Assembly (NCBI RefSeq): GCF_009834125.1
Contig: NZ_CP047146.1
Coordinates: 1,357,501-1,421,500, forward strand
DNA: 64,000 bases
Source: Streptomyces sp. GS7
Lineage (GTDB): Bacteria; Actinomycetota; Actinomycetes; Streptomycetales; Streptomycetaceae
Direction of reading: 5' to 3'
Shown one piece after another: positions 1-8,944 of this stretch (its first letter is position 1; each line of letters opens with the position of its first letter). The notes beneath the pieces were generated by a model. The model was not told where the DNA came from. It ran no database searches and saw only the letters and a program-made list of their open reading frames with translations. A program made the translations under genes and the position numbers.

Positions 1-533
1 GCCGCACCTCGTTCGCCGTGCTCTACCTGGGCAGGGGCATCCTCAGCTCGCTGCTGTCCCTGGCCCCCGGCTGGTACGCCGTCGTCTTCTTCCTCCTCAC
101 CGCGATCGCCGGCCTCAACGGCCTCATCCGGGGCACCGCGGCCCGTGGCCTGTCCTTCGGGCTGGCCATCGCGCTGCTGCCCAACGCCGTGCTGACGGTC
201 ATCGCGTTCGCCAACCAGGGCACCCTCTTCACACTCGACGCCACCCTGCCGGGCCTGAGCATCATCGCCGACGCCCAGCTGCTGCTGGACCTGCTCGGCT
301 CGCTGGCCCTGTGCGCCCTGATGGCGCGCGGCGAACCGGTCGCCCCCGGCTGGCAGCCGCCGGCCCCGATGGGGTTCGCCGCCCCCGGCTACGTACCGCA
401 GGGCCCCGCCGCCGTGCCGCCGGCCGGCTGGCAGCAGCCCGGGCCGCCGCCGATGCCGCCGTCCGGCGGCCCGCTCATGCCGCCCGGCAACCCGCCGCCC
501 CCGCAGGGCGGTTACGGCCCGCCGGCGTACTGA
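1..533 (+). CDS. Membrane protein with proline-rich C-terminal tail (5' end outside window)
   Basis: The frame is open from the first bases of the window, so the gene begins upstream and only about 176 C-terminal residues are visible. The first ~105 residues are hydrophobic, with three likely membrane segments separated by short loops. From about residue 110 the chain becomes a Pro/Gly/Gln/Ala-rich tail with repeated GY/PP patterns, ending GPPAY just before the TGA. Pro-rich cytoplasmic tails of this kind are common in small actinobacterial membrane proteins and often act as flexible tethers. I do not recognise a catalytic domain and give no function. The internal GTG at 18 could be a start, but the hydrophobic pattern continues through it, so truncation by the window edge is more likely. 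Confidence 0.7.
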   Translation, partial: RTSFAVLYLGRGILSSLLSLAPGWYAVVFFLLTAIAGLNGLIRGTAARGLSFGLAIALLPNAVLTVIAFANQGTLFTLDATLPGLSIIADAQLLLDLLGSLALCALMARGEPVAPGWQPPAPMGFAAPGYVPQGPAAVPPAGWQQPGPPPMPPSGGPLMPPGNPPPPQGGYGPPAY

Positions 534-570
534 CCTGCGGCGGCGCCCAGCGCGAGCCCCCGGGGGACCG

Positions 571-828
571 GTGCCGCCGCGGGGCCCGTACGACGGATGC
601 GGTACGCGGCCGGCCGGGGGCGAGCTGCCCGCGGGGGACGCGGTGGCGCGGCCGGCGGTGGTGGTCGGCTATGCCTTCGTCAGCCAACTGGTCACCGCGG
701 CACCGGCGTTCCGGCTGCCGGCGGTGACCGACGCGCCGCTGGGCGCGGTCGGCGGCGCCGTCGGGCCGACCGTCGTCGGCAACGTCCTCGACCAGGTCAC
801 CGCGCTGGGCGGCTGGCGTGATGTGCTG
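571..828 (+). pseudogene. Remnant of an ABC-2 type transporter permease
   Basis: Between about 640 and 822 one frame encodes a stretch containing DAPLGAVGGAV followed by NVLDQVTALG and ending WRDVLP. From memory this matches the segment around the last membrane helices of streptomycete ABC-2 permeases, where a T/A-D-x-PLGAVGGAV turn is followed by an ILDQVTALG helix. Nothing recognisable as the start of the permease lies upstream, and after the proline the frame loses similarity, so only about 60 residues survive. No ATP-binding partner gene is visible. I call it a gene fragment left by deletion. The identification rests on motif memory alone. Confidence 0.5.
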
Positions 829-950
829 CCGTGCGGTGCCGTTCACCGCGGGGCCGGGCCGGCGAACAGATGTCCCGTTTGCCCGGCGGTGCAACCCTTC
901 ACCGGGAGCGGATGTCTACGGATGCACACGCCGGAAATGGGGGACCTACT

Positions 951-1403
951 GTGTTCCGTACCGCTTCGCGCCGCATCGCCGCCGCAGCCGCCTGTGTCGC
1001 GACCCTCGGCCTGCCCCTCGCCGCATCCGCATCCGCATCCGCGCCGTCCGCCGCGGCCACCGTCCGCGGCGCCCCCGGCGGCCGCCGCACCGCCGCCGAG
1101 ATCCACCGCTTCCTCACCGCCTTCTACGGCCCTCACGGCCCCGGCCCGTACCAGCGCGCGCACCAGGTATCCGACCACCTCAAGGACCGCGCCGCCCACA
1201 CCGAGGGCTACGACCTGCTGCTCTGCGCCCAGAACACCCCGCGGGCGATCTCCGTGGGGAGGGTGACCACGGCCAGGTCCGCGGGCGTGGGGTGGGCGAC
1301 CGTCACCACCCACTGGGACGGCGGGCGCCGCGCCACCTTCACCGCGTACGTGGGCCTGGCCTCCCGCCCGATCACGCTGCAGGACGTCGACTGCGTGCCG
1401 TGA
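951..1403 (+). CDS. Small secreted protein of unknown function
   Basis: Predicted 150 residues. The GTG at 951 is chosen because a G-rich Shine-Dalgarno stretch (939-944) sits seven bases upstream and because it places a classic signal peptide at the N-terminus: two Arg residues, a hydrophobic run (IAAAAACVATLGLPL) and an ASA cleavage region near residue 26. In-frame codons further upstream give an implausible leader. The mature part carries two Cys residues (in LLCAQNT and DVDCVP), which could form a disulphide outside the cell. No domain is recognised. It is convergent with the esterase gene and shares a hairpin terminator with it. Confidence 0.65.
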   Translation: MFRTASRRIAAAAACVATLGLPLAASASASAPSAAATVRGAPGGRRTAAEIHRFLTAFYGPHGPGPYQRAHQVSDHLKDRAAHTEGYDLLLCAQNTPRAISVGRVTTARSAGVGWATVTTHWDGGRRATFTAYVGLASRPITLQDVDCVP

Positions 1404-1446
1404 GCCCGCGGCGCACCGCACGGGCGGGCGCCCGCCGCACGCGAAA

Positions 1447-1488
1447 GGGGCAGCCACCGCGACCGGTCCCGGTCGCCGTGGCCGCCCC
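1447..1488. terminator. Hairpin between convergent genes
   Basis: Two 20-base arms (1447-1466 and 1469-1488) are complementary at 18 of 20 positions. The hairpin lies midway between the stop codons at 1403 (+) and 1505 (-), so it could end transcription from both sides. There is no T-run, as is usual in Streptomyces. Confidence 0.6.
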
Positions 1489-1504
1489 GCGCCAGGCCGC
1501 CGTG

Positions 1505-2524
1505 CTAGGAGGTCGGCCCCTGCATGTGCGCGCTCACCCACTGCATCGTGCCCATGCCCAGGCCCTGGACGTAGGTCGCGCCGCTGTGCGTGCCGTTCGG
1601 CACGATCTGGAAGCGCGTCTTCACCGGGCCGTGGCCGTACTGCGCGATGAATTTGCGGACCTTCGGCAGGATGGTGTTCTCCTTGGAGCCGTCCTGGAAG
1701 GCGAGGTAGACGTCGGGTCCGCCGCGGGCGATCAGCCGGTGGGCCAGGACCTCGGGGTTGTTCTCGCGCTCCGCCGCGGCGTGGCCGTTCCACAGCGGGG
1801 AGTCCGGGACGATGTCCGGGCCGTTGGGGATCGCGACCTTGAAGTCGTTGGGGTTCTGGAGCACATTCTTCAGCGCCGAGAAGCCACCCGACGAGGAGCC
1901 CATGATGCACCAGGCGTCGCGGGTCTTGAGGGTGCGGAAGTTCTCCCGGACGAGCTCGGGCACGTCCTTGCTGAGCCAGGTGCCGATCTTCGGCTGGCCG
2001 GGGATGTCACTGCCGTCGTAGTACTGCTTGTCGTTCGGGTTGAGCACCGGCATCACGACGATGAACGGGAGGCTCTTGCCGGCCTTGGACCAGGAGGCCA
2101 GGCTCTCCTCCAGCTTGAGGTCGGAGCCGATCCAGTAGTTCACCGGGTAGCCGTAGGCTCCGGGCAGGGCCTCCATGACCGGGAAGCCCTTGTTCGCGTT
2201 CTTCTTGTCGTAGTACTCCGGCGGCGCCCAGACCCACACCTTTCCGGTGAAACCAGACTTCTTGCCGTGGTAGGTGGTCACGGCTATAGGAGTGTTGTCG
2301 CCGGCCCCGCCGACCTTGCTCGTCTCCTGGAAGTTGATCGGGTGGGTGGGTTGCTGCACGATCCCCTTGCTCGACGGCTCGGTCTGCATGGCAGCGCCCG
2401 GCTTCGGCCCGCCAAACCGGACGGGCTGGTTCTGGGAGTCGTCGCTCGAGCCGCAGCCTGCCGTCGTTCCGAGTACGGTCAGGGCGATCAACGCGATCAC
2501 CGGCTTGAAAAGGGATTTACGCAC
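1505..2524 (-). CDS. Lipoprotein esterase of the antigen-85 / esterase D fold
   Basis: Predicted 339-residue secreted lipoprotein. GTG at 2524 is preferred because AAGGAG lies eight bases upstream and it gives a short basic N-terminus, a hydrophobic segment and a lipobox ending in Cys24 (TTAGC). A Ser/Asp/Gln-rich linker follows. The hydrolase core has GxSxG (GSSSG, nucleophile about Ser211) in the context IMGSSSGGFSA, and a probable catalytic His near residue 313 (NGTHSG). This layout fits the alpha/beta hydrolases related to mycolyltransferases and esterase D (PF00756). Streptomyces lacks mycolic acids, so the substrate is probably another extracellular ester. It is divergent from the FUSC gene and convergent with the small secreted protein. 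Confidence 0.8.
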   Translation of the reverse strand: MRKSLFKPVIALIALTVLGTTAGCGSSDDSQNQPVRFGGPKPGAAMQTEPSSKGIVQQPTHPINFQETSKVGGAGDNTPIAVTTYHGKKSGFTGKVWVWAPPEYYDKKNANKGFPVMEALPGAYGYPVNYWIGSDLKLEESLASWSKAGKSLPFIVVMPVLNPNDKQYYDGSDIPGQPKIGTWLSKDVPELVRENFRTLKTRDAWCIMGSSSGGFSALKNVLQNPNDFKVAIPNGPDIVPDSPLWNGHAAAERENNPEVLAHRLIARGGPDVYLAFQDGSKENTILPKVRKFIAQYGHGPVKTRFQIVPNGTHSGATYVQGLGMGTMQWVSAHMQGPTS

Positions 2525-2877
2525 GGGGCCTTCTCCTTGGCGGACGGGCCGGGAGATGTCCCGACCGGCCAACAAGAGGGGACGGGACGGGAACTGGTTT
2601 CCCCTTCGGCGTGTCAGCTTGCTCGCACCTTCCCCGCCCGAATCCCGGTACCCGCCTCTGACCTGTGGTGTTTACGCTCAGCTGAGATCGGGTTTACCGT
2701 GATTTTCCAGGTGGGAGCGCAACGCCGACCCCGAAATCGGTCCCCGCGCGCCCTCCAGCGTGCACCCTGGACACCCGTATGCGCTGCCGCTCACCCCCCT
2801 GCGCTCCGCCGACCGGGTGGAAAAGCCCCCGGCAGGACACGCCGTCACCCCAGGTCCCGGACCGTATCCTCGACGCC
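2525..2877. other. Divergent intergenic region
   Basis: About 350 bases separate the divergent esterase and FUSC genes. It should contain both promoters. I see no coding frame with a convincing start and no strong repeat. Confidence 0.4.
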
Positions 2878-5001
2878 ATGACCTGGTCGCGTGCGCTGAA
2901 GGAAGCCGCCCGCTCCGGGCTGGCCGTCGAGCGCGCCAAACTGACCCCGCTGATCGCGGTCCGCGGCGCCGCCGGCGTGGCCCTCGTCATCGGCCTGTGC
3001 CTGTGGCGCGGCAGCCCGGAACTGGCGGTCTCCTCCGCCTTCGGCGCCTTCTCCTCGGGCATCGTCACCTTCCAGCGCAGCATGCGCCCCCGCCCGGTCC
3101 TGGCGCTCGCCGTCGCCGGCGCGCTGGCGGTCTCCACCTTCCTCGGCTACCTGGCCGCCTCCCACGTCGTCGCCTTCGTCCTGCTGCTCACCGGCTGGAC
3201 GCTGCTGGCCGGCATGGCCTGGGCGATCGGGCCGGTCTCCGGGCTGGCCGGCACCCAGACCGTGGCGATCATGCTGGTGACCGTCACCCTCCCGACCTCC
3301 GTCCCGGGAGCCCTCCAGCACGCCGCCCTGATCTTCTTCGGCGGCCTCGTCCAGGCCGCCCTCATCGTCGCCTTCCCGGTACGCCCCTGGGGCACCCAGC
3401 GCGACGCCCTCGCCGACGCGCTCGCCGCCGAGGCCGACTACGCCCGCCGGCTGCGCCAGGACCCGGTGGCCCCCTTCGACCCCGCGCCCCTCATGGACGC
3501 CCGGCTCGCCTCCACCGTCACGCCCCGCCAGGCCAGGCGCCGCCCCGTGCAGCTGCACGGCCCCCGCGGCCTCGCCGAACGCGTCCGCCCGGTCCTCGCC
3601 TCGCTCGCCGACCCGGTCGTCGGCGCCCCCCTGGACGGACCCGAACGCGACCGCGCCCGCGAACTGCTGGGCGCCGCCGCCACCGTCCTGGACGCCGTCG
3701 CGCACGCCGTCCGGCACGCCAGGCCGGTCCGGCTGCCGCCCGAGGCGGTGGCCGCCCTCGAAGTCCCCGCCACCGGCCCGATGCTCCACGGCCCCGCCCG
3801 CCGCGCCGCCTACCGCCTGATCTCCCTCCTGGCCGACGCCGTCGAACTCACCGACGAGCCCGTCCAGGCCACCCGCCCCACCACCGAAGCCGAACGCGGC
3901 CACCTGCTCCGCCCCAGCGTCCCCAAGCTCGTCCCCGTCGCCCTGCGGTCCGTGCGCCGCGAGGCGCGCTGGTCCTCGCACGTCCTCCGGCACGCGCTGC
4001 GGGTCGCCGCGGTCGCCGCCGCCGGCTATCTGCTGGGCACCGCCCTCCCGTTCGGCCACGGATACTGGGCGCCGCTCACCTCCGTCATGGTGATGCGCCC
4101 CGACTTCGCCCAGACCTACTCCCGCGGCTTCGCCCGCTTCGCCGGCACCCTCGTCGGCGTCGCCGTCGGCGGCGCCCTGATGGCGCTCACCCACCCCGGC
4201 GCCTCCGTCAGCGCCGCGCTGGCCGTGTTCTGCGTGTTCCTGATGTACCTGCTGATGCGCACCGGCTTCACGGTGACCTCGGCCTGCGTCGCCGCCTACG
4301 TCGTCTTCCTCCTCGGCATCATCGGCGAGGGCTGGCAGCAGACCGTCGAGGGACGCGTCGTGCTCACCCTCGTCGGCGGACTGCTCGCGATGCTGTCGTA
4401 CGCCCTCTTCCCGGCCTGGGAGACCCCCCGGCTCCGCGACCGCCTCGCCGACTGGCTGACGGCCAACGGCCGTTACGCCCGCGCCGTCCTCGACGGCTAC
4501 GGCCGGCCTGCCGAGCGCCGCCCCCGCCAGGTCCGCGAGGCCCTCCTGGACGCCCGTGCCGCCCGCGCCTCCTGGGAGGAGAGCGCGGCCCGCGCCGAGA
4601 AGGAGCCGGTACGCCACCGCGGCCTGTCGCCCGGCGCGGCGAACGCCGCGGGCGCCGCGCTCGCCACGATGGGGCGGGTCACGATGATCGGGGAGGCCCA
4701 CCTCCCCGCCAAGGACGCCGAACCCTCGCCCGGCGCCGCCGCGTTCGCCGCCGCGCTGCGCCCCGCCCTGGACGGCGCCGCCCGGGCGGTACGCGACGGC
4801 GCACCCCTCGACTGGAGCGGACCGCACGCCGCCTGGGAGCGGTGGAACGCCGAGGGCGGCCACGAAGGCGTCGCCGTACGCGCCGCCGAACTGCTGCTGG
4901 ACGCCCTCGACGACCTCGCCGAGGCGCTCTCCGGCGGTTCCGGTGGCTCCGGCGGCCCGAACGGCACGGCCCGCGCAGCCCCCGGCGGCGGCCGGCACTG
5001 A
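2878..5001 (+). CDS. FUSC-family (fusaric acid resistance-like) membrane protein
   Basis: Predicted 707 residues from ATG at 2878. The chain has two six-helix membrane halves: helices between residues ~25 and 175, then a soluble section of about 200 residues, a second set at ~375-515, and a hydrophilic tail of about 190 residues. The second half begins HVLRHALRVAAVAAAGY and contains HGYWAPLTSVMV and FARFAGTLVG, which are characteristic of FUSC/YccS-type proteins (PF13515) linked to aromatic-acid efflux. Only the family is assigned; the substrate is unknown. The C-terminus ends in Gly/Ser-rich sequence. The gene stands alone, followed after about 150 bases by the actin-family gene. Confidence 0.85.
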   Translation: MTWSRALKEAARSGLAVERAKLTPLIAVRGAAGVALVIGLCLWRGSPELAVSSAFGAFSSGIVTFQRSMRPRPVLALAVAGALAVSTFLGYLAASHVVAFVLLLTGWTLLAGMAWAIGPVSGLAGTQTVAIMLVTVTLPTSVPGALQHAALIFFGGLVQAALIVAFPVRPWGTQRDALADALAAEADYARRLRQDPVAPFDPAPLMDARLASTVTPRQARRRPVQLHGPRGLAERVRPVLASLADPVVGAPLDGPERDRARELLGAAATVLDAVAHAVRHARPVRLPPEAVAALEVPATGPMLHGPARRAAYRLISLLADAVELTDEPVQATRPTTEAERGHLLRPSVPKLVPVALRSVRREARWSSHVLRHALRVAAVAAAGYLLGTALPFGHGYWAPLTSVMVMRPDFAQTYSRGFARFAGTLVGVAVGGALMALTHPGASVSAALAVFCVFLMYLLMRTGFTVTSACVAAYVVFLLGIIGEGWQQTVEGRVVLTLVGGLLAMLSYALFPAWETPRLRDRLADWLTANGRYARAVLDGYGRPAERRPRQVREALLDARAARASWEESAARAEKEPVRHRGLSPGAANAAGAALATMGRVTMIGEAHLPAKDAEPSPGAAAFAAALRPALDGAARAVRDGAPLDWSGPHAAWERWNAEGGHEGVAVRAAELLLDALDDLAEALSGGSGGSGGPNGTARAAPGGGRH

Positions 5002-5149
5002 CCCCGCCGCGACAGCTTCCCCACGTCCCTGCAGGAACCATTCACCGTCCCCAGTAGTCTAGATAATTGCCCGCAATTAGCGTCATTGGTAGGCCAATGA
5101 CGCTCTCTGCTGCGCAATGTCCTCCCGAGAGAGAGCAAGCGAACTCCCC

Positions 5150-6277
5150 ATGGCGTCCAGCACTTCGTCCGGTACGTACGACATAGGCATCGACCTCGGC
5201 ACCGCCAACACCCTCGTCTACGCCCGCGGCAAGGGCGTGGTGCTGAACGAACCGTCCGTGGTGGCCGTCAACGCCACCGGCGAGATCATCGCCGTCGGCT
5301 CCGAGGCCAAACGCACCATCGGCCGCACGCCCTCCGGGATCACCGCGATGCGCCCCCTGCGGGAGGGCGTCATCGCGGACTTCGACGCCGCCGAGCAGAT
5401 GCTGCGCGCCCTGATGAAGAAGGCCCTGCCCAGCCGCCGCTTCTCCCGGCCCCGGGTCGTCATCTGCGTCCCCTCCGGCATCACGGGCGTCGAACGGCGC
5501 GCGGTCATCGACTCCGCGCGCGGCGCCGGCGCCCGCGAAGTCCACCTCATAGAGGAGCCGATGGCCGCCGCGATCGGCGCGGGCCTCCCGGTGGACGAGC
5601 CCGTCGGCTGCATGGTGGTCGACATCGGCGGCGGCACCACGGAGGTCGCCGTCGTCTCCATGGGCGGACTGGTCACCGCCCAGTCCGTACGGGTCGCCGG
5701 GGACGCGCTGGACGCCGCCATCTCCACCTACATCAAGAAGGAGCACGGCCTGGCCATCGGCGAGCGCACCGCCGAGGACATCAAGATCGCCATCGGTTCC
5801 GCGGCCTGGACGCCGGCGGACGGCCACGCCGAGGCTGCCGCCGCGTACCCGGAGGACGCCGCGGACGCCGACGGTCCGGACGCCGTATCGGACCGCCCCA
5901 CCTCCTACACGGTCCGCGGGCGCGACCACCTCAGCGGCCTGCCCCGCATCCAGGAGATCACCGCCGAGGAGATCCGCGGCGCCCTGGCCGAACCGGTCGA
6001 CGCCATCGTCCGCGCCGTCCACCGCACCCTCGACGAATGCCCGCCGGAGCTCTCCGGCGACATCATCGAACGCGGCATCGCCCTCACCGGCGGCGGCGCG
6101 CTCCTGCGCGGCCTCGACCGCCGCCTCCGCCTGGAAACGGGCGTGCCGGTGGTGGTCGCCGACGCGCCCCTGGACTGCGTGGTCAACGGCACCGCCAAGT
6201 GCGTCGACGAATTCGCCGCCCTGCACGGCCTCCTGACGGGCGCGAAGGACCAGCCCCGCAAGACGGTGCGGCTGTAG
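5150..6277 (+). CDS. mbl: MreB/Mbl-family actin-like cytoskeletal protein
   Basis: Predicted 375 residues from ATG at 5150; an upstream ATG at 5117 would add 11 residues and cannot be excluded. All actin-fold nucleotide motifs are present: phosphate-1 IGIDLGTANTLVY near the N-terminus, phosphate-2 VVDIGGGTTEVAVVS, and the adenosine motif LTGGGALLRGLD near the C-terminus. MreB-family proteins polymerise under the membrane; in Streptomyces MreB and Mbl act mainly in spore-wall synthesis. A hydrophilic Ala/Asp/Glu-rich insertion of roughly 35 residues separates IAIGSA from YTVRGRD, where ordinary MreB has a short loop. No mreC, mreD or rodA follows, which argues for the solitary mbl locus rather than mreB. 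Confidence 0.8.
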   Translation: MASSTSSGTYDIGIDLGTANTLVYARGKGVVLNEPSVVAVNATGEIIAVGSEAKRTIGRTPSGITAMRPLREGVIADFDAAEQMLRALMKKALPSRRFSRPRVVICVPSGITGVERRAVIDSARGAGAREVHLIEEPMAAAIGAGLPVDEPVGCMVVDIGGGTTEVAVVSMGGLVTAQSVRVAGDALDAAISTYIKKEHGLAIGERTAEDIKIAIGSAAWTPADGHAEAAAAYPEDAADADGPDAVSDRPTSYTVRGRDHLSGLPRIQEITAEEIRGALAEPVDAIVRAVHRTLDECPPELSGDIIERGIALTGGGALLRGLDRRLRLETGVPVVVADAPLDCVVNGTAKCVDEFAALHGLLTGAKDQPRKTVRL

Positions 6278-6406
6278 CGGGGCGCGGCCCGGCGTACGCC
6301 CGGGAGGGCGGGCGCCGGTTGCCGGCGGTGGCAGGGCGCCCGGCGCCTGGTCCCTTCCGGCCTGCGGGGCCGGGCCCGGGCCCGGCGGGATCGCGGCGGG
6401 CGCGCC

Positions 6407-7177
6407 CTACTCGGCCCCCGCCGCCCCGCCGCCCCGCGGCACGTACGCCGCCAGCCCGTCCAGGATCCGCTCCAGCCCGAACTCCCACGCCTGATCGCGG
6501 GATTCGCCGGCCGACGTGGCCGCCACGGCCGCCGCCACCGCCGGGAACCGCTCCGACCGCCCGACCAGCAACTCGTTCAGCGCCGCGCTCATCACGGCCT
6601 CCGGCTCCTTCGCCCGGGCGCTGCCCAGGCCCATCGAGGCCGACACCTGGGCGATGTTCCGGATGTGCCCGCTCACCAGCACCACGGCGTCCAGCTGCTC
6701 ACTCCCGGTCAGCCCGCTCTCGGTGAGGGCGGTCAGCGCGGTCTCCGTCCAGCCCAGCTCGTGGGGCCCCATGACGCGCGGGCCGACGGCGGCGGTCAGC
6801 AGCCACGGGTGCCGGTGGAAGACCGCGGCGAGCGCCTTCGCCCACTCCCGCAGCGCCCCCCGCCAATCGCCGGCCGCGGCGGCCGCCGGCCGCGGCGGCT
6901 CCCCCATCGCCATGTCGATCATGAGCGCGACCAGCTCCGTCTTGCCCGGCACGTACCGGTACAGGGACATCTTGGTGAAGTCCAGCTCCGCCGCGACCCG
7001 TTGCATGGACACCGCGCCGAGCCCCCCGATGTCGGCCAGCGCGATGGCGGCCCGCGTGATCTGCTCCAGGCTCAACGCCGGCTTGGGGCCGCGGCTCGGC
7101 CGCTCCCGGCCGCCCCACAGCAGCTCGACGCTGCCCGCCTGCTCCCCGAACGCACTGCTCTTCTCGTCTCCAGCCAC
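6407..7177 (-). CDS. TetR-family transcriptional repressor
   Basis: Predicted 256 residues from GTG at 7177, with AGGA about eight bases upstream. An N-terminal extension of about 30 residues precedes the TetR helix-turn-helix (about residues 36-80): ITRAAIALADIGG, VAAELDFTKMSLYRYVPGKTELVALM. The remainder is the helical ligand-binding and dimerisation part, with AWEFGLERILDGL near the end. It is divergent from a FAD monooxygenase across about 100 bases, the usual arrangement in which the repressor controls both itself and the enzyme and is released by the enzyme's substrate. The inducer cannot be read from the sequence. Confidence 0.88.
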   Translation of the reverse strand: MAGDEKSSAFGEQAGSVELLWGGRERPSRGPKPALSLEQITRAAIALADIGGLGAVSMQRVAAELDFTKMSLYRYVPGKTELVALMIDMAMGEPPRPAAAAAGDWRGALREWAKALAAVFHRHPWLLTAAVGPRVMGPHELGWTETALTALTESGLTGSEQLDAVVLVSGHIRNIAQVSASMGLGSARAKEPEAVMSAALNELLVGRSERFPAVAAAVAATSAGESRDQAWEFGLERILDGLAAYVPRGGGAAGAE

Positions 7178-7203
7178 CCTCGAATCCTAAAACTGCGTCC
7201 GGG

Positions 7204-7232
7204 GGTATACATTTCTGTGTCCGGTGGATACA
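7204..7232. promoter_or_regulatory. Candidate TetR operator between divergent genes
   Basis: Two similar octamers, GGTATACA (7204-7211) and TGGATACA (7225-7232), begin 21 bases apart, two helical turns, in the only A/T-richer part of the spacer. Because GTATAC is its own complement, the pair can be read as direct or inverted half-sites. A TetR dimer bound here would cover both start regions. Inference only. Confidence 0.45.
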
Positions 7233-7276
7233 GTTGTCGTGTCGCCATGACGGACCGACCCGACGGGGGAGCACCA

Positions 7277-8674
7277 ATGACGTACGAAGCAAGCACCGAT
7301 GCAGCGACCACGACCGGCACGGCCGGCGGTGGGGCCGCGCCCACGGTGCTGATCTCCGGCGCCAGCGTCGCCGGCCCGGCCCTCGCCTACTGGCTCGCCC
7401 GGTACGGCTACCGCCCCACCGTGATCGAGCTGGCCCCCGCCCTCCGAGGCGGCGGCTTCGCGGTGGACTTCCGGGGCGCCGCACATCTGGCGGTGCTGGA
7501 GCGGATGGGCGTCCTCGGCAAGATCAAGCGGCACCGCACCGGCGGCAGCCCGATGGCCTTCATCGACGACCAGGGTCGCCAACTGGCCGCCATGCCGGGG
7601 GAGTTCGCCGGCGGCGAGGTGGAGATCCTCCGCTCCGCACTCTCCCGCATCCTCTACGCGCACTCCCGCCCCACCCGCGAAGCCGCCTCCGAGGCCCCCG
7701 GGGGCACCGGCACCCCCGGCACCACCGCCTACCTCTTCGGCAACTCCATCCGCTCCCTCACCGAAACCGCCGACGGTGTCCACGTCTCCTTCGAGCACGG
7801 CGCCCCCCGCACCTTCGACCTCGTCATCGGTGCCGACGGCCTGCACTCCGCCGTGCGCCGGCTCGCCTTCGGCCCCGAAGAGGAATTCGTCAGCCACCTC
7901 GGCTACTGCGTCGCCGGCTGGGACCTGCCCCCGGGTGCCGCCCCGGACCTCGCCGCCCGCCCGGTGGGTTACGGCGAACCGGGCCGGCTGGCGACCGTGG
8001 GCCGCCTGCCCCGCCGCGCCGACGAACCGGACTACCGAGGCGAGACCTTCTGCGTCTTCGCTTCCGACGGGCTGGGCTACGACCGGCGCGACCCGCGGTC
8101 CCAGAAGGAGGCGATCGTCCGGGCGTACGAGGGAGCGGGCTGGCGGACCCCGGAGCTGATCGAGACCGTCCGGGATGCCGACGACATCTACTTCGACGCC
8201 ATCAGCCGCGTCGATGTGCCGAGTTGGTCGACCGGCCGGATAGCCCTCCTCGGTGACGCGGCCTACGGTGCCACGGTCGGCGGCATGGGCACCGGATCGG
8301 CGATCGTCGGCGCCTATGTCCTCGCCGGCGAACTGGCCGCGGCCAACGGTGACCACCGCACGGCCTTCGCCCGCTACGAGCAGAAGCTGCGACCGTATGT
8401 GACGCGATGTCAGGAAGGCGGCCGACGGGTCGGCGAATTCCTGGCCCCGCCCACCCAGGAGGCCATGGACGCCCGCAACGCCGCCCTCAACGACCCGGCC
8501 GCCCTCGCCGCCATGCTGGGACAGGGCCACGAGATCTCCGCCGACATCACGCTCGACGACTACGGCCACCCGTCGTCGACGCCCCCGCACCCGACCGCTC
8601 CCACCGACCTCACCAACACCAACCCCGCCAACCCCACCCGTCCGCGAACCGACCGGGGCCAGGCTCGCCCGTAG
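7277..8674 (+). CDS. FAD-dependent monooxygenase (PHBH/TetX-like)
   Basis: Predicted 465 residues from ATG at 7277, chosen over ATG 7247 because GGGGGAG lies five bases upstream. It has the hallmarks of class A flavoprotein hydroxylases: an N-terminal Rossmann motif (VLISGASVAGPALAYWL) with an acidic residue ending strand 2 (VIE), the DG motif (VIGADGLHSAVRR), and the second FAD motif (LLGDAAYGATVGGMGTGSA). These enzymes hydroxylate aromatic or polyketide substrates using NAD(P)H and oxygen; some TetX relatives inactivate tetracyclines. The C-terminal ~40 residues are Pro/Thr/Asn-rich and look disordered. The divergent TetR gene probably controls it. The substrate is unknown. Confidence 0.85.
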   Translation: MTYEASTDAATTTGTAGGGAAPTVLISGASVAGPALAYWLARYGYRPTVIELAPALRGGGFAVDFRGAAHLAVLERMGVLGKIKRHRTGGSPMAFIDDQGRQLAAMPGEFAGGEVEILRSALSRILYAHSRPTREAASEAPGGTGTPGTTAYLFGNSIRSLTETADGVHVSFEHGAPRTFDLVIGADGLHSAVRRLAFGPEEEFVSHLGYCVAGWDLPPGAAPDLAARPVGYGEPGRLATVGRLPRRADEPDYRGETFCVFASDGLGYDRRDPRSQKEAIVRAYEGAGWRTPELIETVRDADDIYFDAISRVDVPSWSTGRIALLGDAAYGATVGGMGTGSAIVGAYVLAGELAAANGDHRTAFARYEQKLRPYVTRCQEGGRRVGEFLAPPTQEAMDARNAALNDPAALAAMLGQGHEISADITLDDYGHPSSTPPHPTAPTDLTNTNPANPTRPRTDRGQARP

Positions 8675-8944
8675 AGAATCAGCCGGACCGCCCCGACCCG
8701 AGCGCCTCAGCCGGCAGGTCCGCCCGGGGCCCCGGTGCCCGCCCGGGCGGCGGCCCCGGCCGGGCACCGGGAGGCCGTGGGCGCCCCCCAAGGGCGGGGC
8801 TGACCCGATTGCCCTCTGGTCGGGCCGTGCGGCGGACGTTAGCTTTCCCGTAGCCCAACTCGCTCTCCGGCCCCGCCTGTTCCTCTCGTCGCTTCCCGTG
8901 TTTCTGCTGGTGCACCCGTCGGCAAACAAAGGACGTCCAGACCT
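8675..8944. other. Intergenic spacer upstream of the glycosyltransferase-like gene
   Basis: About 270 bases. The last ~120 are less G/C-rich than the surroundings and probably hold the promoter of the following gene. No gene seen. Confidence 0.4.

Noticed and set aside
818..2881. Long plus-strand open frame of 687 codons across the esterase gene
   Set aside because: It runs antisense to the lipoprotein esterase, is Arg/His-rich with no domain and is an artefact of G/C-biased codon positions in the real gene.
2845..4998. Long minus-strand frame opposite the FUSC gene
   Set aside because: Gly/Ala/Asp-rich with no hydrophobic pattern; the plus strand has twelve clear membrane segments, so this is a shadow.
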